Source of the DNA: Dimorphilus gyrociliatus
Lineage: Eukaryota; Annelida; Polychaeta; Dinophilidae
Length of the DNA stretch: 64,000 nucleotides
NCBI GenBank assembly: GCA_904063045.1
Contig: CAJFCJ010000001.1
Location: forward strand, 1,185,501-1,249,500
Reading direction: 5' to 3'
Part shown: positions 9,762 to 21,223 of the stretch, piece by piece
Layout of the letters: the number at the start of each line of letters is the position of its first letter
Numbering within the stretch: the first letter of the stretch is position 1
Notes under the pieces: model-generated
The model's database searches: none
What the model was told of the DNA's origin: nothing
The model's input: the letters and a program-made list of their open reading frames with translations, nothing else
Position numbers and translations under genes: made by a program

Positions 9762-12700
9762 TTAAATAGAGAATTTTGTCTCCCTTCGATCAGCCGATAG
9801 CATAATTAACGTTTTAGGATCTACCCATACTAGCCTAGCTAATTTATGTACAGCAATTCCAGCTGCCGGCTGCCACTGTGGAGCTGAAAGGGTTTTTATA
9901 CATCGAGTCTGGCTTCCACCCATTGTAAAGATTGATGAAGAACCAAACTGCCAAATGCAGACAGTGTTATCGACTAGCGAATATGATGCGCAATATTTTG
10001 AATCGGGAGATATGCTAACGGCAGCTATCTGTCCTTTATGGGAGTGAAAAACCTGGCATTTTTGATGTTTTAGGTCATAAATAGCTAAAGAACCAGTTTT
10101 CGATCCGCAAGCAACTTTTTTAGAGGAATGACACGATGACAGCATTGCTAATTTACATAAAGCTGGAAATAGTTCGTGCAATCCAGATTGTTTAAGGGAT
10201 GCTGAGTCGAGACAATGGATACTAACATCGACTACTTCGATAAGCATTTGCACGACGTTAGCCGTACTTTTGTCCACTAAAACTTCTAAAATTTTCAAAA
10301 TGTCCTTCTTCGCTCTGATAAGTATGGAATTCGATAAAGTTGCTGACGGAGTCTGAGACTGCGCAACTAATGCATTATATCTGGCAACCTCACGAGCCAT
10401 TGTTGAAATAAAATTCGCTGGTCTTGCTTTAGCTATCATTTCTAAGGAATTTCTGGCCGACCTGCAAGCATCAGCGGCCGAACTAAGAGGCAATCTTGAA
10501 TTTGATGCTGGTAATAATTTTTCGCTGCCAACACAAAATTCTAATAGTCCCAATAAAACTGCCGCAACATCTAGATAAGGCTCCCAGACTGTAAAGCCTC
10601 TACCAAGTAGGTCAACGGCCGCTCTTTGCATTATTGAATTTTGAGTATGTGACTTTAGAACAATGTGAGACAAAGCCTTAGACGTTATCATTGCTAGACT
10701 ATAATCTTTAATTCCAAAACCATCCGGAGCAGCCTGTTCTCTATTTTGGGGTGATGGTGCTATCTGTGCTCCGAATTCCGAACCAATCACAGCCATAAGT
10801 ACAATAGCAGTCGCTTGTCGCCGTCTGCTACCAAGGTCCAATCCTTCTACCAACAATTGCTCATCGTCATCTTCTTCTTCTTCAACTTCTTGCTCAGGTC
10901 CGGATAAAGGAGTTAAATCTTTATCTTTCGATTTTGGTGGCGATTGAGATTTCTCCTCGAAATTAGGAATAAGAGATCCCCATTTCTCTACTAATTTTTG
11001 TCTTCCTTCTCCTCCCATATGCCTTAATTCGGCCATTAGTAATGCTCTCGCAGCTTCTCTAATTTCTAAGCATCGATGCTGCCATCGTCTAGCCAATTCG
11101 GGTAACGAAACAGGAACATATTTATCGCCCAATAAATCTGGAAGCAGAACACAATGGAATGCCGCTATCCTACTCCAGTTTTGTTTTGTTGAATTTTCAT
11201 ACGATCCATCTCCCATCAAAGCATTAGCAACTGCAATAGCTGAGAGAACTCTGTGCGTAGATGAACGCCTTGACGTGCTTAACGATCGTGGAGCAGATCC
11301 GGGAACATACAACGTCATACGAGCTCCTCGAGAAACTAAACCAAAGCTGAACATACTTTTTGGTACCTTTAAGTTCAATTGATTTCGAACGATATCGTCT
11401 AAGGTGGGATCGATATCCCATAAATGAAGCAGGGACATTAAAAGTTTGGCTGCTTGAACTGATAGACTCTCTTTAGGTACAGGAGGCGGTGGTCTTGACG
11501 GTTTCGAACCCGGCGGTGCCGGTCTAGGTGGAGGACCTCCTCGACGTGGAGACGTTCGTGGAGACGAAGTTAGCCCTCGCCCAACGTCTCCTGCCTTATC
11601 TTTTACTTTGGCTAATATACTAGAAATGGAAAGTTCTTGTTTGGAATCGGATGAAGGTTCATTAGTTGACTGAAAATCTTTCGCGGCCTCCTCCGTTATT
11701 AATTGTACTATTAACGCTTCGACATCGAAGAAAAGTAAATGCGCGTCTGGATCGTTATTATTTGTTTTTAGACCTTGAATGATAATTGGAGCACTATCCC
11801 CCCTGACATTGATGCCGGAATCACCCTTGTCATCAGCAACATTGGAAGCTGTGAGTCGCTGCTGGGCAAGAGCTTTAAATGTTGCTAGATTTCGACGTCG
11901 GAATGCCTGAGCGAGTGATATTGTGGGATTTGTTAGATCGTCTTCAGATGTTTCAGTTGGTTTAACTGTTTTTTCCGTACAGGCTGCCATCATTTGTTCT
12001 GCCACCACACCATGTACTACCCTATCTAAATGACCCGTTTCCATTTGCCATACACTTACAGTACCGTCAGTGCAAGCAACAAGGACAAAGTCATCGTGAG
12101 GACGCCACCTTACAGCATGAATTGGAAACATATGTCTTGATGCTAAAAGAGTACATTTTTGATCTTTTAAATGAAGCAACGAAAGAGAATGATCAGAAGC
12201 AACAGCACAAATGCATGGCAAGACTCTTGGATTGCAGTTATTTGGTGGAACCAGCAGTTGAGTCAGCTCTCCCCCGTGTACAGTAAAAATATGCAGTTGG
12301 GTCTGTGAAATAACATCCCAGAGTATAACGCTAAAATCGACTCCTCCAGAAACTAAGTGTCGCTTATCGTATCTCTGATTCTCATTAAATGGGTACAACA
12401 AACATGATACTCGACCACAATGTTCACCCATAACTTGAATGGGTACAGCTTCAACTTGTTCACTTAAAAGTATAGAAGCGGCACATGATATAATAGGCAT
12501 GATTACGATTGTTCCATTTTCTCTACCGCAAACAATTTTTCCTTCAGATCGCATATAAGTTGTAGCGGTTACTTCTAATTTTTCTTCTCCTGATGCTTCG
12601 ATAACATCTACTATACCCCTTAATTTGTCACTCTTCCAAGCATCCTCCAACTTTGCTACGCATTTTGGCATTATCTTTGTTAATGAATCGAAACTATCTT

Positions 12701-14767
12701 GACGTTTTAGAACCTTTTCCCCACCTTCTGGCAATTCCCATATAGTTACCCGACCTTCACAATCCCCTCGAACAACTAGACCAACCTTACGACCTCTAGT
12801 CCAAATGAGATGACGCATTGCAGGTGGACAAAATAAGTTCTATATGAGAATAATAAAATAATAAAACAATAAAAATTATTGTGAGTAGCAAGTCGGAAAA
12901 TTTTGCTTACGCAAGAATATCCCAATTCTAAAACAGTATATGGTTGGGGTCCCGCACTATGCGGACTCTTTGGATCGATCGGCCGACGTCCTTCGTGTAA
13001 ACTGGAAATTCGACAGGTTTTCAAAGCTAAACTATTTTCTTAGGAATTGTAAAGAGAACAGAAGCGAGACCCACCTTCCCAGTGCTTTTCCAAGCAGTAA
13101 GCTAAGACACAATAACACATTAGTGCAAGCACTACCCTACGCCACTAACACAACACACTATCTAAGTTAATCTACTTGCATTTATCTGTTACCACTAGCA
13201 AGTCCTTTCCTATCTACTAAAGCACACCAAAAATAACTCACTTGGCAGGTAATTTGTATAGAAACGCTCGACCTTCAGTGCTCCAGGCAACGACAGCGTC
13301 GACAGATATAAAGTCACCTCCAGCCCACCTTTCGCCTCTTCTTGATGCTTCTGAGCACCGCAAAGAAAAATCGCTGGCATCGTATATCTGATTTGAAAAT
13401 TGTATATCCACTTCATTCAACATAAGTGTTAAATCTCTATACAAATAAATAATAATATAAGACTTGAATTGCTTTTTTATTATTAGATTGTAAAAGTATC
13501 AAATGCAAAACAGAAGAGGGAACGCTAAACCTTCTATTTCGGCCTGTTAGCCTAAGATGTTCTTTTATACATCACTAAAGTTAATATTTAACCAGGCTAG
13601 TCATACACATGCAAAGGAAGCTCACCCCTTCTTCAAACGTAAACCTTGTTGAATATATCTGGTTTTTTGAATGAATTGAAAATTGAATCAAATAGAAAAG
13701 GGTGAGGATATAGGCCAGTTCATATTAATGACTAACACTACACTCTAAAAATAATAAGGAACCTCTCTTATAGGCATATTTACCTGCCAGAATTTCGCAC
13801 AAACTATTAGAACAGTTCTCTGATTATAAGGGCAACAGCGTAATGTATGAGCATTTAAGCATCTAATTTGCTTTGCTTCATTTTCAAATAATTCTTTTTC
13901 CTGTTTCTCTGCATTTGATAAAGTCCAGACTTTAACTGTTCCCGAATTTGATATGGCAACTATTACATCATCTGAAAGAAAATTGATTTTAAGTATATAT
14001 GAATATGCAGTGCATGCATTCATCTTTTATGTAATGTAAACTAGTTACAAATACCTTGACTAGATGCTGGCCGCAAGACAGCAAATGCACTTATCCAATC
14101 TGGAGACATTCTGGACGAGAGTTTGAACAATACCGTCAGAGTCAACGGATCTATAATCTCAATATCAGCATAATTTCCATGGCAAACCAGTCGGGCATCT
14201 CGAGAACCAAGCAATTGATGAGCCTAAAGTAATTAAATACCATATAAGAATTTCATTGATGCAAATTTTTATGGTCAACCTCAATGAAAGTGTGTGTGTG
14301 CTGACTTTTAGATTGTTCTACGGATGTACTGTCATTCATATTCCATAGGCATAGTTCTCTGTAATTGGATAGAGTATTGATGAAAGGGTTAATAAAAACG
14401 ATCTTAACTAACCCGTCATCCGACGCGCTAACAAGTAATGGCTCTTGAAAACTACCTCTACATAAGGCAGTAATTGCAGTTGCATGCCCTAGTAATAGTC
14501 TTTCTGGTTTTATCTGAATAAAATCAATTAAGATGAATAAATTAGACTACTCCCCATTAAGATAAGAAACTATAGATCGACATCTTGCAATTTTTGATTT
14601 AAACAAACCTGCCAGTCATCATCTATTGACCAGATGCAAAGGGACCCATCGTTACATCCTGTGACTAGATTGTCAGGGGTTAAAAGAATACTAGAAATGC
14701 AATGAGTTGGAGCTCGATCTGCCCACAATGTTACTGGAATCACTAAGCTACTGGTGGATATCGACAT
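9762..14767 (-). CDS. WDR7: WD repeat protein 7 / rabconnectin-3 beta
   Basis: Partner of DMXL (rabconnectin-3 alpha) in regulating V-ATPase assembly and acidification of endosomes and synaptic vesicles. Ten exons: 14609-14767, 14413-14513, 14280-14358, 14055-14223, 13784-13971, 13645-13658, 13242-13436, 13075-13101, 12911-13001, 9762-12839; 1366 aa (human about 1490). N-terminal WD repeats start with APTHCISSILLT and a SLCIWS blade; diagnostic stretches include SGGVDFSVILWDV, HGGELTQLLVPP, FFDVEALIVQLLTEEA-type FFDVEALIVQLITEEA, ATAIVLMAVIGSEFGA and GRGFTVWEPYLDVAAVLLG, with two C-terminal WD blades ending KLARLVWVDPKT. Exon 6 is only 14 nt and exon 8 only 27 nt, whereas the last exon is 3078 nt. 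Both small exons are required to keep frame and align with the conserved FW-x-(V/I)-(F/Y) region. Confidence 0.93.
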
Positions 14768-15475
14768 GATCCTATAAACAAAATTTAGAAAAACATTATT
14801 ATTTCTAGATATGAGTACATTTGATCATCTACGATTAATTCATTACTTACATTTATAATTTTATTGTTGCTCCACACGTATTGTTCGAACTGCGCGAATT
14901 TTCACATAATTGGGGGAGGTCCGCACTTACGGAATAATTATGATGGATAATTTTATAAAAAAGAAACTTTTAAATATTAATAGTGAAATGAGTCGAAAGA
15001 ATCTTACATTATATAACTGTATTATTATCTGCATAATTTTGTTAGAGCGTAACCCAATAATATAATATCAGAATATTTGTTACTATAGAAACCACGTAAA
15101 TAGGAGCAGCATCCGAGAGTCGGTTTTTTAAAAGGTTTTACCGAATACAGATGAAAATAAGAGAAAGAATTATTTATTTTTTCAAATTGGACATTAAGTG
15201 AATAAAAGTTTTTTTTTATATGTACAAGAATTTGATATTAGGGATTTACAAAAAAGAATATATACTATATATATAAAAACCATGTTAATGACAAAAGTAG
15301 ATACTAATTGTTTTATTTTTTTAAATACAAATATACTATATGTACTCCAATTCAAAAAAAATCAGATTACATGAATTCAAGATGAACAATTAATTTCATA
15401 ATTTTATATTGATTAAATAATCAATATATTGATTCGAACCGATTGACTCTGACCAATGGTGAGCCATTCGGTGCA

Positions 15476-15497
15476 GGGAGGAGAGGGAGGGGGCGGG
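15476..15497 (+). promoter_or_regulatory. Potential G-quadruplex (C-rich on the SARA mRNA strand)
   Basis: Four G-runs with short spacers on the plus strand: GGG at 15476, GGG at 15485, GGGGG at 15489, GGG at 15495. It fits the G3+N1-7 quadruplex rule. The region is about 70% AT, so this is compositionally exceptional. On the SARA (minus) transcript it would read as a CU-rich tract about 135-155 nt past the stop codon, like a poly(C)-binding-protein site. Confidence 0.55.
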
Positions 15498-15582
15498 AGG
15501 AAGATATAACCATAACGAAAAAAAAATGAAAAAAAAATCAGAATGTTAAAAATGTAAATAATTTTATAAAAATTAAAAAAAA

Positions 15583-15629
15583 AATCTATATATAGATATA
15601 TAAATTTATATATATATGTATATATATTA
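15583..15629. repeat. TA-rich low-complexity tract
   Basis: Imperfect (TA)n run broken by GATATA, AAATT and TGTA. It lies immediately downstream of the SARA stop codon. Confidence 0.6.
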
Positions 15630-15632
15630 TTG

Positions 15633-18600
15633 TCATTCCACGATATATAAAACAAATTCCATTTCGATGCTTTCGCTTACCACTGAAGCAGCATTGTACA
15701 TTATTTGTACAAGATGCTCGTCCAAACTGGATAATATTGAATCATTTTTTATTAATGATCCGTTACCACCGACTTGAAATCCTACATTTTCAGATGAAAT
15801 ATTCACCCGAACGCCTATTCTTTTAATTTTTTCATCTACAAGCATTTCAGAAAATTTCATCAAAGCCAAAGCTGAACAATGGGCTAGGGCTTCTGCAAGT
15901 TTTGGTAATTCTGAATATTCGCAGGTCTTTCCGATTGGAGTTCCTGCATCGTCGGATTTAAACACATAGACGTTTGTCCATCGAATGGCGAATTTTCCGC
16001 TGGAACTGACTAAATCTTCCAGCTTTTTTATTTGAAGTGATTTTACTCCATCAAGTGCTTTACCATCGACTTCGCTTTCGATTTTTGAGTTTCCTTCGTC
16101 TTGTTCGTGTGACCATGTGACCAAAACTTGATCCTGTATTTAAAAAACTCCTTTAATAAGAACAAACTCACAAAAAGCTAAACAATCTTACCTGTTCAGC
16201 ACAAGACGCTTTAAATGGTCTGGTAGCAACTAAGCTGCTTTTTAACTCTTTAATAGCATCAGCAGTTAATTGAATCATCACTCCGTCTTCCACAATTACG
16301 GATCTTGCTTTGGCAGGACCTTGGGTTTTCAAGCTACCATTGAAAACAACAAAAGTTGCCGCTGTCAATCTTCTAGCTCTCTTCTCAATATTTATGGCTT
16401 GGGTGCTATAAGTTCCTAAATCGACTCCTTCTAGACATTGCATGCACACAAGATGTGAGTCAGCTTCGTTTGAAAAACTAGTTGCCATTGCTACAACATG
16501 TTCTTCACAATCTCTGAGAACTTTCATAACCTGGTTGTAGGACGAAAATGGTAGAATCAACTCGGTCACATGTTCTCGTAGATGTAGCTTAGCTCCAGAT
16601 ATAGTAACTAAAGTATATTGCAAATTGCGAACATCTGCCAATAGTCTTACAATAGAATTTCCCACTTCACCAAATACAGGTGGTCTATCTCTGATGTTGA
16701 CCAATGGGAAAGGATAGTATCTAAATTCAGCCCCTAATCTGAAAAGTAATCTTAAAGGTAACAATTTTGCCCAAACAATCTCCGGCCTCTCAACAAGAAT
16801 TGCGGCCAAATAAGGATGTCTTGGTTCTTTCAATTTACAAAGACACTGTAATGTAGGTTTTACAAATAAGAATCCGGCATGCGATCGAGAATCGAGAAAG
16901 GAAGATGAATTATGTGTCGGAACAACTTGAAGTTCTTCTATATGCTCTCCCGTCAGACTTTTTTCATACAAATGTTCTAAAAATTCGAATATGTCCTTAG
17001 GTGGAAGTTGTTCATTGTCGATCATTTGTATTATGAGTAATACTTCCGGTTGCGCAGCCGATAACATGCCATCAGTTGAAAAAATCCAACACTTTTTACG
17101 CAAGCAGCAGTCTACTACAAAGGACATAAATATCGATTAAAAAAATGTTAAAATTTTAGAATTGAACCTTACGATCAACTAAATCAACTTGAACAATTAA
17201 GTTACTATTAAGTAGGAACTGTAATCCTTCTTCCCCTTTCTCCGAGTACATTCTAGATATTTCCTCTTCATTTAAATCTACACCAACGACAGGTGGTAAA
17301 CAATTCTCTTTAATCAACGATTGACATCTTCCTATTGGTGGAATTCTCATACTAGAATTCGATTTCGAACCGAATAATTTTCTGGGTCCGTTAGAACTTC
17401 TTGCGTGAGGTCTTGGAGGAGGAGTTGCATCTAGATCAGTTAGAGCTCCGCCCGGTTTAATTCCGTCACTAAACATAACCGATTTAGGATTGGACCTCTG
17501 AGAGGTATCTTTACGAATAATTGAATTAGGTGTTGTCGGAGTTGGCGTTAGAAAAGCTTGAGCTCTATTCATATCTTGCATACAAACTGAGCAAACACGA
17601 CAATCACGGTTATTATTTAAAGGCAATTTGGCTCTGAAGCTACAACAGGCTGCAAAAAAATTTTTTGTTAAACTTTTACATCAATTAGAGTAATATCAAT
17701 GTTAGAAATACCTGCACAAAAAACATTACCACAAGCCCTGCAATGGTGACGCCTTTTCGTAAAAGTAAACTTTATTTCACATTGCTTACAGTTTGGCGCG
17801 TCAGCGTCCTTAACCCATTCTGGAGCGATAATGCCTAATTCCGTTAAGGGTATTTCCGTTAATGTTGACGAAGGAATATCTATTTGCGCTTGAGCTCCCT
17901 CAATATTCTCACTTTCTATAACTGGTTCCTCTACGGTTTCCAGCTCAGATGTATTGTCAGTATGGGCTATCGTTGACACTTCTTCATTAGGCACGGAAGT
18001 GACATCCTCTGCAGGTATTTGACTCGAAATTTCTAGTGAAGAGGGTCGAATTGCAGGTAGCCTCTTATCGCCCTCAACAGCAGGAGTTTTCGGAGGTTCA
18101 ATTGGGCCGCAAGATGAAAAACTTAAAAACCTTTCAACACTATCAACGCTTGCATTGCTTTTTGTTTCCTGAATATTCGCCTCAGCTCCAACTTCCTCAT
18201 TGGTGGTTAGACTGATTAATGCATCAATTTTTTGAACAGGTAGAATGCTTGGTCTTTTTGGTTTTTCCATTTGGATTTCATCTGGGGCGAGTATGTCCAA
18301 ATCTAAATTAATAGGAGATGCCTCATCATTCTGATCTTTCTCGATAACTTTCTCTTCAGAATCCATAACAATTGATGGTTTATCGAAGGTTTCGGTTTCC
18401 TCTACTTTTAATAAATTAGGTTGAATGCTATTGAAATCAGGACACTGGAAATCGTCAAATTGATTTGAAGTTACTTCTCTTTTGTTAGTTTGAGTTTGTT
18501 CATTGAAGTTAGTAAAATTGCTATCATTAGTTTCATCGCTATTAAAAGTATATATGAAACTGTAATACTTAAATGTAAACATTTAAAAATGGTGTTTTGC

Positions 18601-19068
18601 TTTTAATAAGTTAAGACGAGACTTTTTAAATAATTGAAATTTGGAATTATTTTATATTATCTATCTTTTAAACGTCGCTTTCATATATACTTTATTTGAG
18701 TATTATTGTCTTTCTCATCGCTCTCCTCTTCAATATGCTTTTTACTTTCAGAAAATGAAGCCGCACTTGGTGGAACTATATCTGGTGGCATTTCAGAAGT
18801 AACAAACTCAGAGTAAAGGGGACCAATTACTCTATCTTCGTCGGGAGTTGCTCTTAATATTTCTGGTTGATTGTTAAGAGCGGCTGCTATGAATGAGTAA
18901 GGAGGCGGTTGAGGACGATTAGGATAAGCTGGTTTTAAAGGAGCCGTCGGTGCTCTAACCACTGAATCTTTAAAAATAATAGTTAAATTACGAAATTTTT
19001 ACCGAAATCTTACCTTCGCTCTCCATATCATCCAAAAGTTGATCTAAATCGACCGTAAAATCATCCAT
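15633..19068 (-). CDS. ZFYVE9: SARA-type FYVE endosomal protein (ZFYVE9/ZFYVE16 family)
   Basis: Smad anchor for receptor activation/endofin family: early-endosome scaffold that binds PI3P. Six exons: 19014-19068, 18691-18967, 17712-18538, 17173-17649, 16192-17114, 15633-16133; 1019 aa. The N-terminus (MDDFTVDLDQLLDDMESE) matches the acidic family start. A long disordered, acidic region leads to a FYVE zinc finger at about residues 350-410 with WVKD, RRHHCRACG and RVCSVC motifs, all zinc ligands present. KSVMF (442-446) fits the RVxF PP1-docking consensus placed after the FYVE, as in SARA. The C-terminal half is the DUF3480/SARA C-terminal domain (HNSSSFLDSRSHAGFLFVKP onward, ending EFVLYIVE). 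Invertebrates usually have one gene for the vertebrate ZFYVE9/16 pair, so the symbol denotes the family. The intron between exons 4 and 5 has a plausible but not conserved junction (phase 1). Confidence 0.86.
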
Positions 19069-19654
19069 TGTTTAAAAATTCAAGAAATTTGTATAAGATA
19101 TTCAATAAATATTAAGGGAACGATCAAAGGTAATTTCATAGCATTTATTGTCACTTGAGTGAAAGCTTTTTTCAACGATTACTACAGAAAGCAAATGATG
19201 TACCCAAATTTGGCTATTTTTGTTGATGTTTACGTAAACATCAAGAAAGCCGCCATATTTTAACTCGTGATTTCTTTTAAATATTCTCACAATTATGTTA
19301 TAATTATTTCTGATTTTTTTTTATATATAACTATTTGAAAGGTGTATTTTACACGTAAAAAATATTTTTTAAATATATATTTGCTGCGGGATTTCATTAG
19401 GAGTGACTTCCGGTCATTCTCATATTTTCGGAATAATATTCGTGAATTACTTTTTTAACCATTCTAGTTTGTCCGTGTGTAGGTATATTATTTTTAAATT
19501 ATTCCTTGTGAATAGAATTTTACTAATAAGAAATTATGGTTGTATACTTTCCAATGTCAGCCAAACTGGTTGATAAGCATATCATAATAAAGCAGGAAAA
19601 AAATGTTTAAATTTTGAATTTTTTCAATAGTCGCCTGAAAAGCTGATCTGCAAA
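19069..19654. promoter_or_regulatory. Divergent promoter region between SARA and UBE2J2
   Basis: 586 bp between oppositely oriented start codons. It contains an ETS/GABP-like ACTTCCGGT at 19406-19414 and a YY1-like GCCGCCATATTT at about 19249-19260. Both are common in housekeeping promoters; no open frame is supported. Motif function is inferred from consensus only. Confidence 0.45.
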
Positions 19655-20839
19655 ATGACGTCAAAGAGAGTGAATTCGACGGCCACCGCAAGATTGAAGC
19701 AAGATTATATCAGATTGAAGAAAGATCCTGTCCCTTATGTTTCTGCAGAACCTCATGCTTCTAATATACTTGAATGGTATGAAATTGTTCTTAGAGATTT
19801 TATGTTGCTAGAACGTCTCGTTTTTAATTAACTTTGTTTCAAAATAGTCATATATTTATCTATTTACTATTCTTGCGGTTTTTTTCCTTTCGCAATGTTT
19901 AAGCATATGTTGAAATTGTGGAAATGTTGATTTTAGAAAAATATGGTTAAAGTGTACAACTCGTTTATCTTAACAGGCATTATATGGTTAAAGGTCCGGA
20001 AAATTCTCCATACGAAGGTGGATATTATCATGGAAAGTTAATTTTCCCCAGAGAATATCCTTTTAAGCCCCCCAGCATCTACATGATTACTCCCAATGGT
20101 CGTTTTAAATGTAATACCCGATTGTGCTTATCAATTAGTGATTTTCATCCGGATACCTGGAATCCTGCTTGGTCAGTTTCAACCATTTTGACAGGGCTAT
20201 TAAGCTTTATGGTTAGTTGTTTTCGTTTTAATTTTATTTTACATCGCACATATAGAAAGGATTTGATCTCGTAAAAATGTTAAGAAATAATCCAATGTCA
20301 AATTTTGTGTAATCTGAAATCTCTTTTTTAGCTAGAAAATAGTCCAACCTTGGGCAGTATAGAAAAAAGCGATTACGCTGTAAGTATAGTAAATGATAAG
20401 TTCCGCTTTTATTGTTTGAGATAATACTTTCGCTATCTGAAAAATATATATATATTAATAACACGTTTTGCTTTGTTTCTAGAAACGACAATATGCTGCT
20501 CAAAGTGGAGAATTTAATTTAAAGGACAAAACATTTACGGAGCTTTTCCCAGATATAGTTGAAGTACTACTTTAAGTTCAATTAATTCATATTCTATAGG
20601 TTGAATTAATTATTTTTCTATATTTTTTTTTAAAGGAAATTAACCAGGTTCTGAAAAAACGCCAACAGCAACTAGAAGAGAGGACAAAAAAGGATCCAAA
20701 TCGAATGAGTAATATTCAAAGAACAATTGACGATCAAGGCGGTATTATCAATACAGCCCTAACAAACATCGTCGTTATTATTGGATTTGCTGCATTTGCA
20801 CTGACTGTTAAATATGTAGTTAATTCTCTTGTAAATTAA
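19655..20839 (+). CDS. UBE2J2: Ubiquitin-conjugating enzyme E2 J2 (tail-anchored ER E2)
   Basis: Metazoan Ubc6 homologue acting in ER-associated degradation. Five exons: 19655-19776, 19977-20211, 20332-20379, 20483-20563, 20636-20839; 229 aa (human 259). The UBC fold has [17 protein letters not shown], the J-class TPNGRFK element in place of canonical HPN, and the catalytic cysteine C91 in [17 protein letters not shown] charged linker ([14 protein letters not shown]) precedes a C-terminal hydrophobic segment of about 20 residues ([14 protein letters not shown]) ending a few residues later, as expected for a tail anchor. UBE2J2 rather than UBE2J1 is supported by total length and the direct run from UBC domain to anchor. 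Confidence 0.94.
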
Positions 20840-21223
20840 ATGTTTAATCAATAGAATGAAATATTTTGTAAATATTGTAATGTCTAAAAAAAATGGAAAA
20901 AAACTTCAATGTACAATTACTGAAAATCGAGCTTTGATTAAATACAAATTGATTTTTTATATGCTCTCTATATATGAATAGATATATTGTATTAAAATAT
21001 AAGTCTAATACATTAATTACTCGATAATTTACCTCCTCTATTTCTTCTTTAATTTCACATAGATAGCAAAGTAATTAACGCCTTCCATTTCTTTATAGAC
21101 TTATTTGTTAAATAAACAACTTCAAGCCTTTCTCTCTCTCTCTTAGTTATACCGGTTAACACAAATAACAACCGTATTAATATTTGCTTTTCAAACTCTA
21201 ATCAAGTTTTATACAACTGTGAA
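20840..21223. other. Intergenic: UBE2J2 3' end to CCDC39 5' flank
   Basis: 384 bp. AT-rich left part is the presumed UBE2J2 3' UTR. A CTCTCTCTCT pyrimidine tract lies near 21129-21146, followed by the CCDC39 leader. No RFX X-box could be recognised although CCDC39 is a ciliary gene. Confidence 0.4.

Larger units (their letters stand above)
14768..15632. other. Intergenic: WDR7 promoter and SARA 3' flank
   Basis: 865 bp, strongly AT-rich with poly-A/T runs. The left part is the WDR7 5' flank. The right part lies downstream of the SARA stop and carries a TA-rich low-complexity stretch (about 15583-15629) and a striking G-run cluster at 15476-15497 (separate entry). No coding frame supported. 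Confidence 0.45.

Noticed and set aside
15425-15460. tRNA B-box-like GGTTCGAATCA on the minus strand
   Set aside because: No A-box at the right distance and no cloverleaf-forming arms; the surroundings are AT-rich downstream sequence of SARA.
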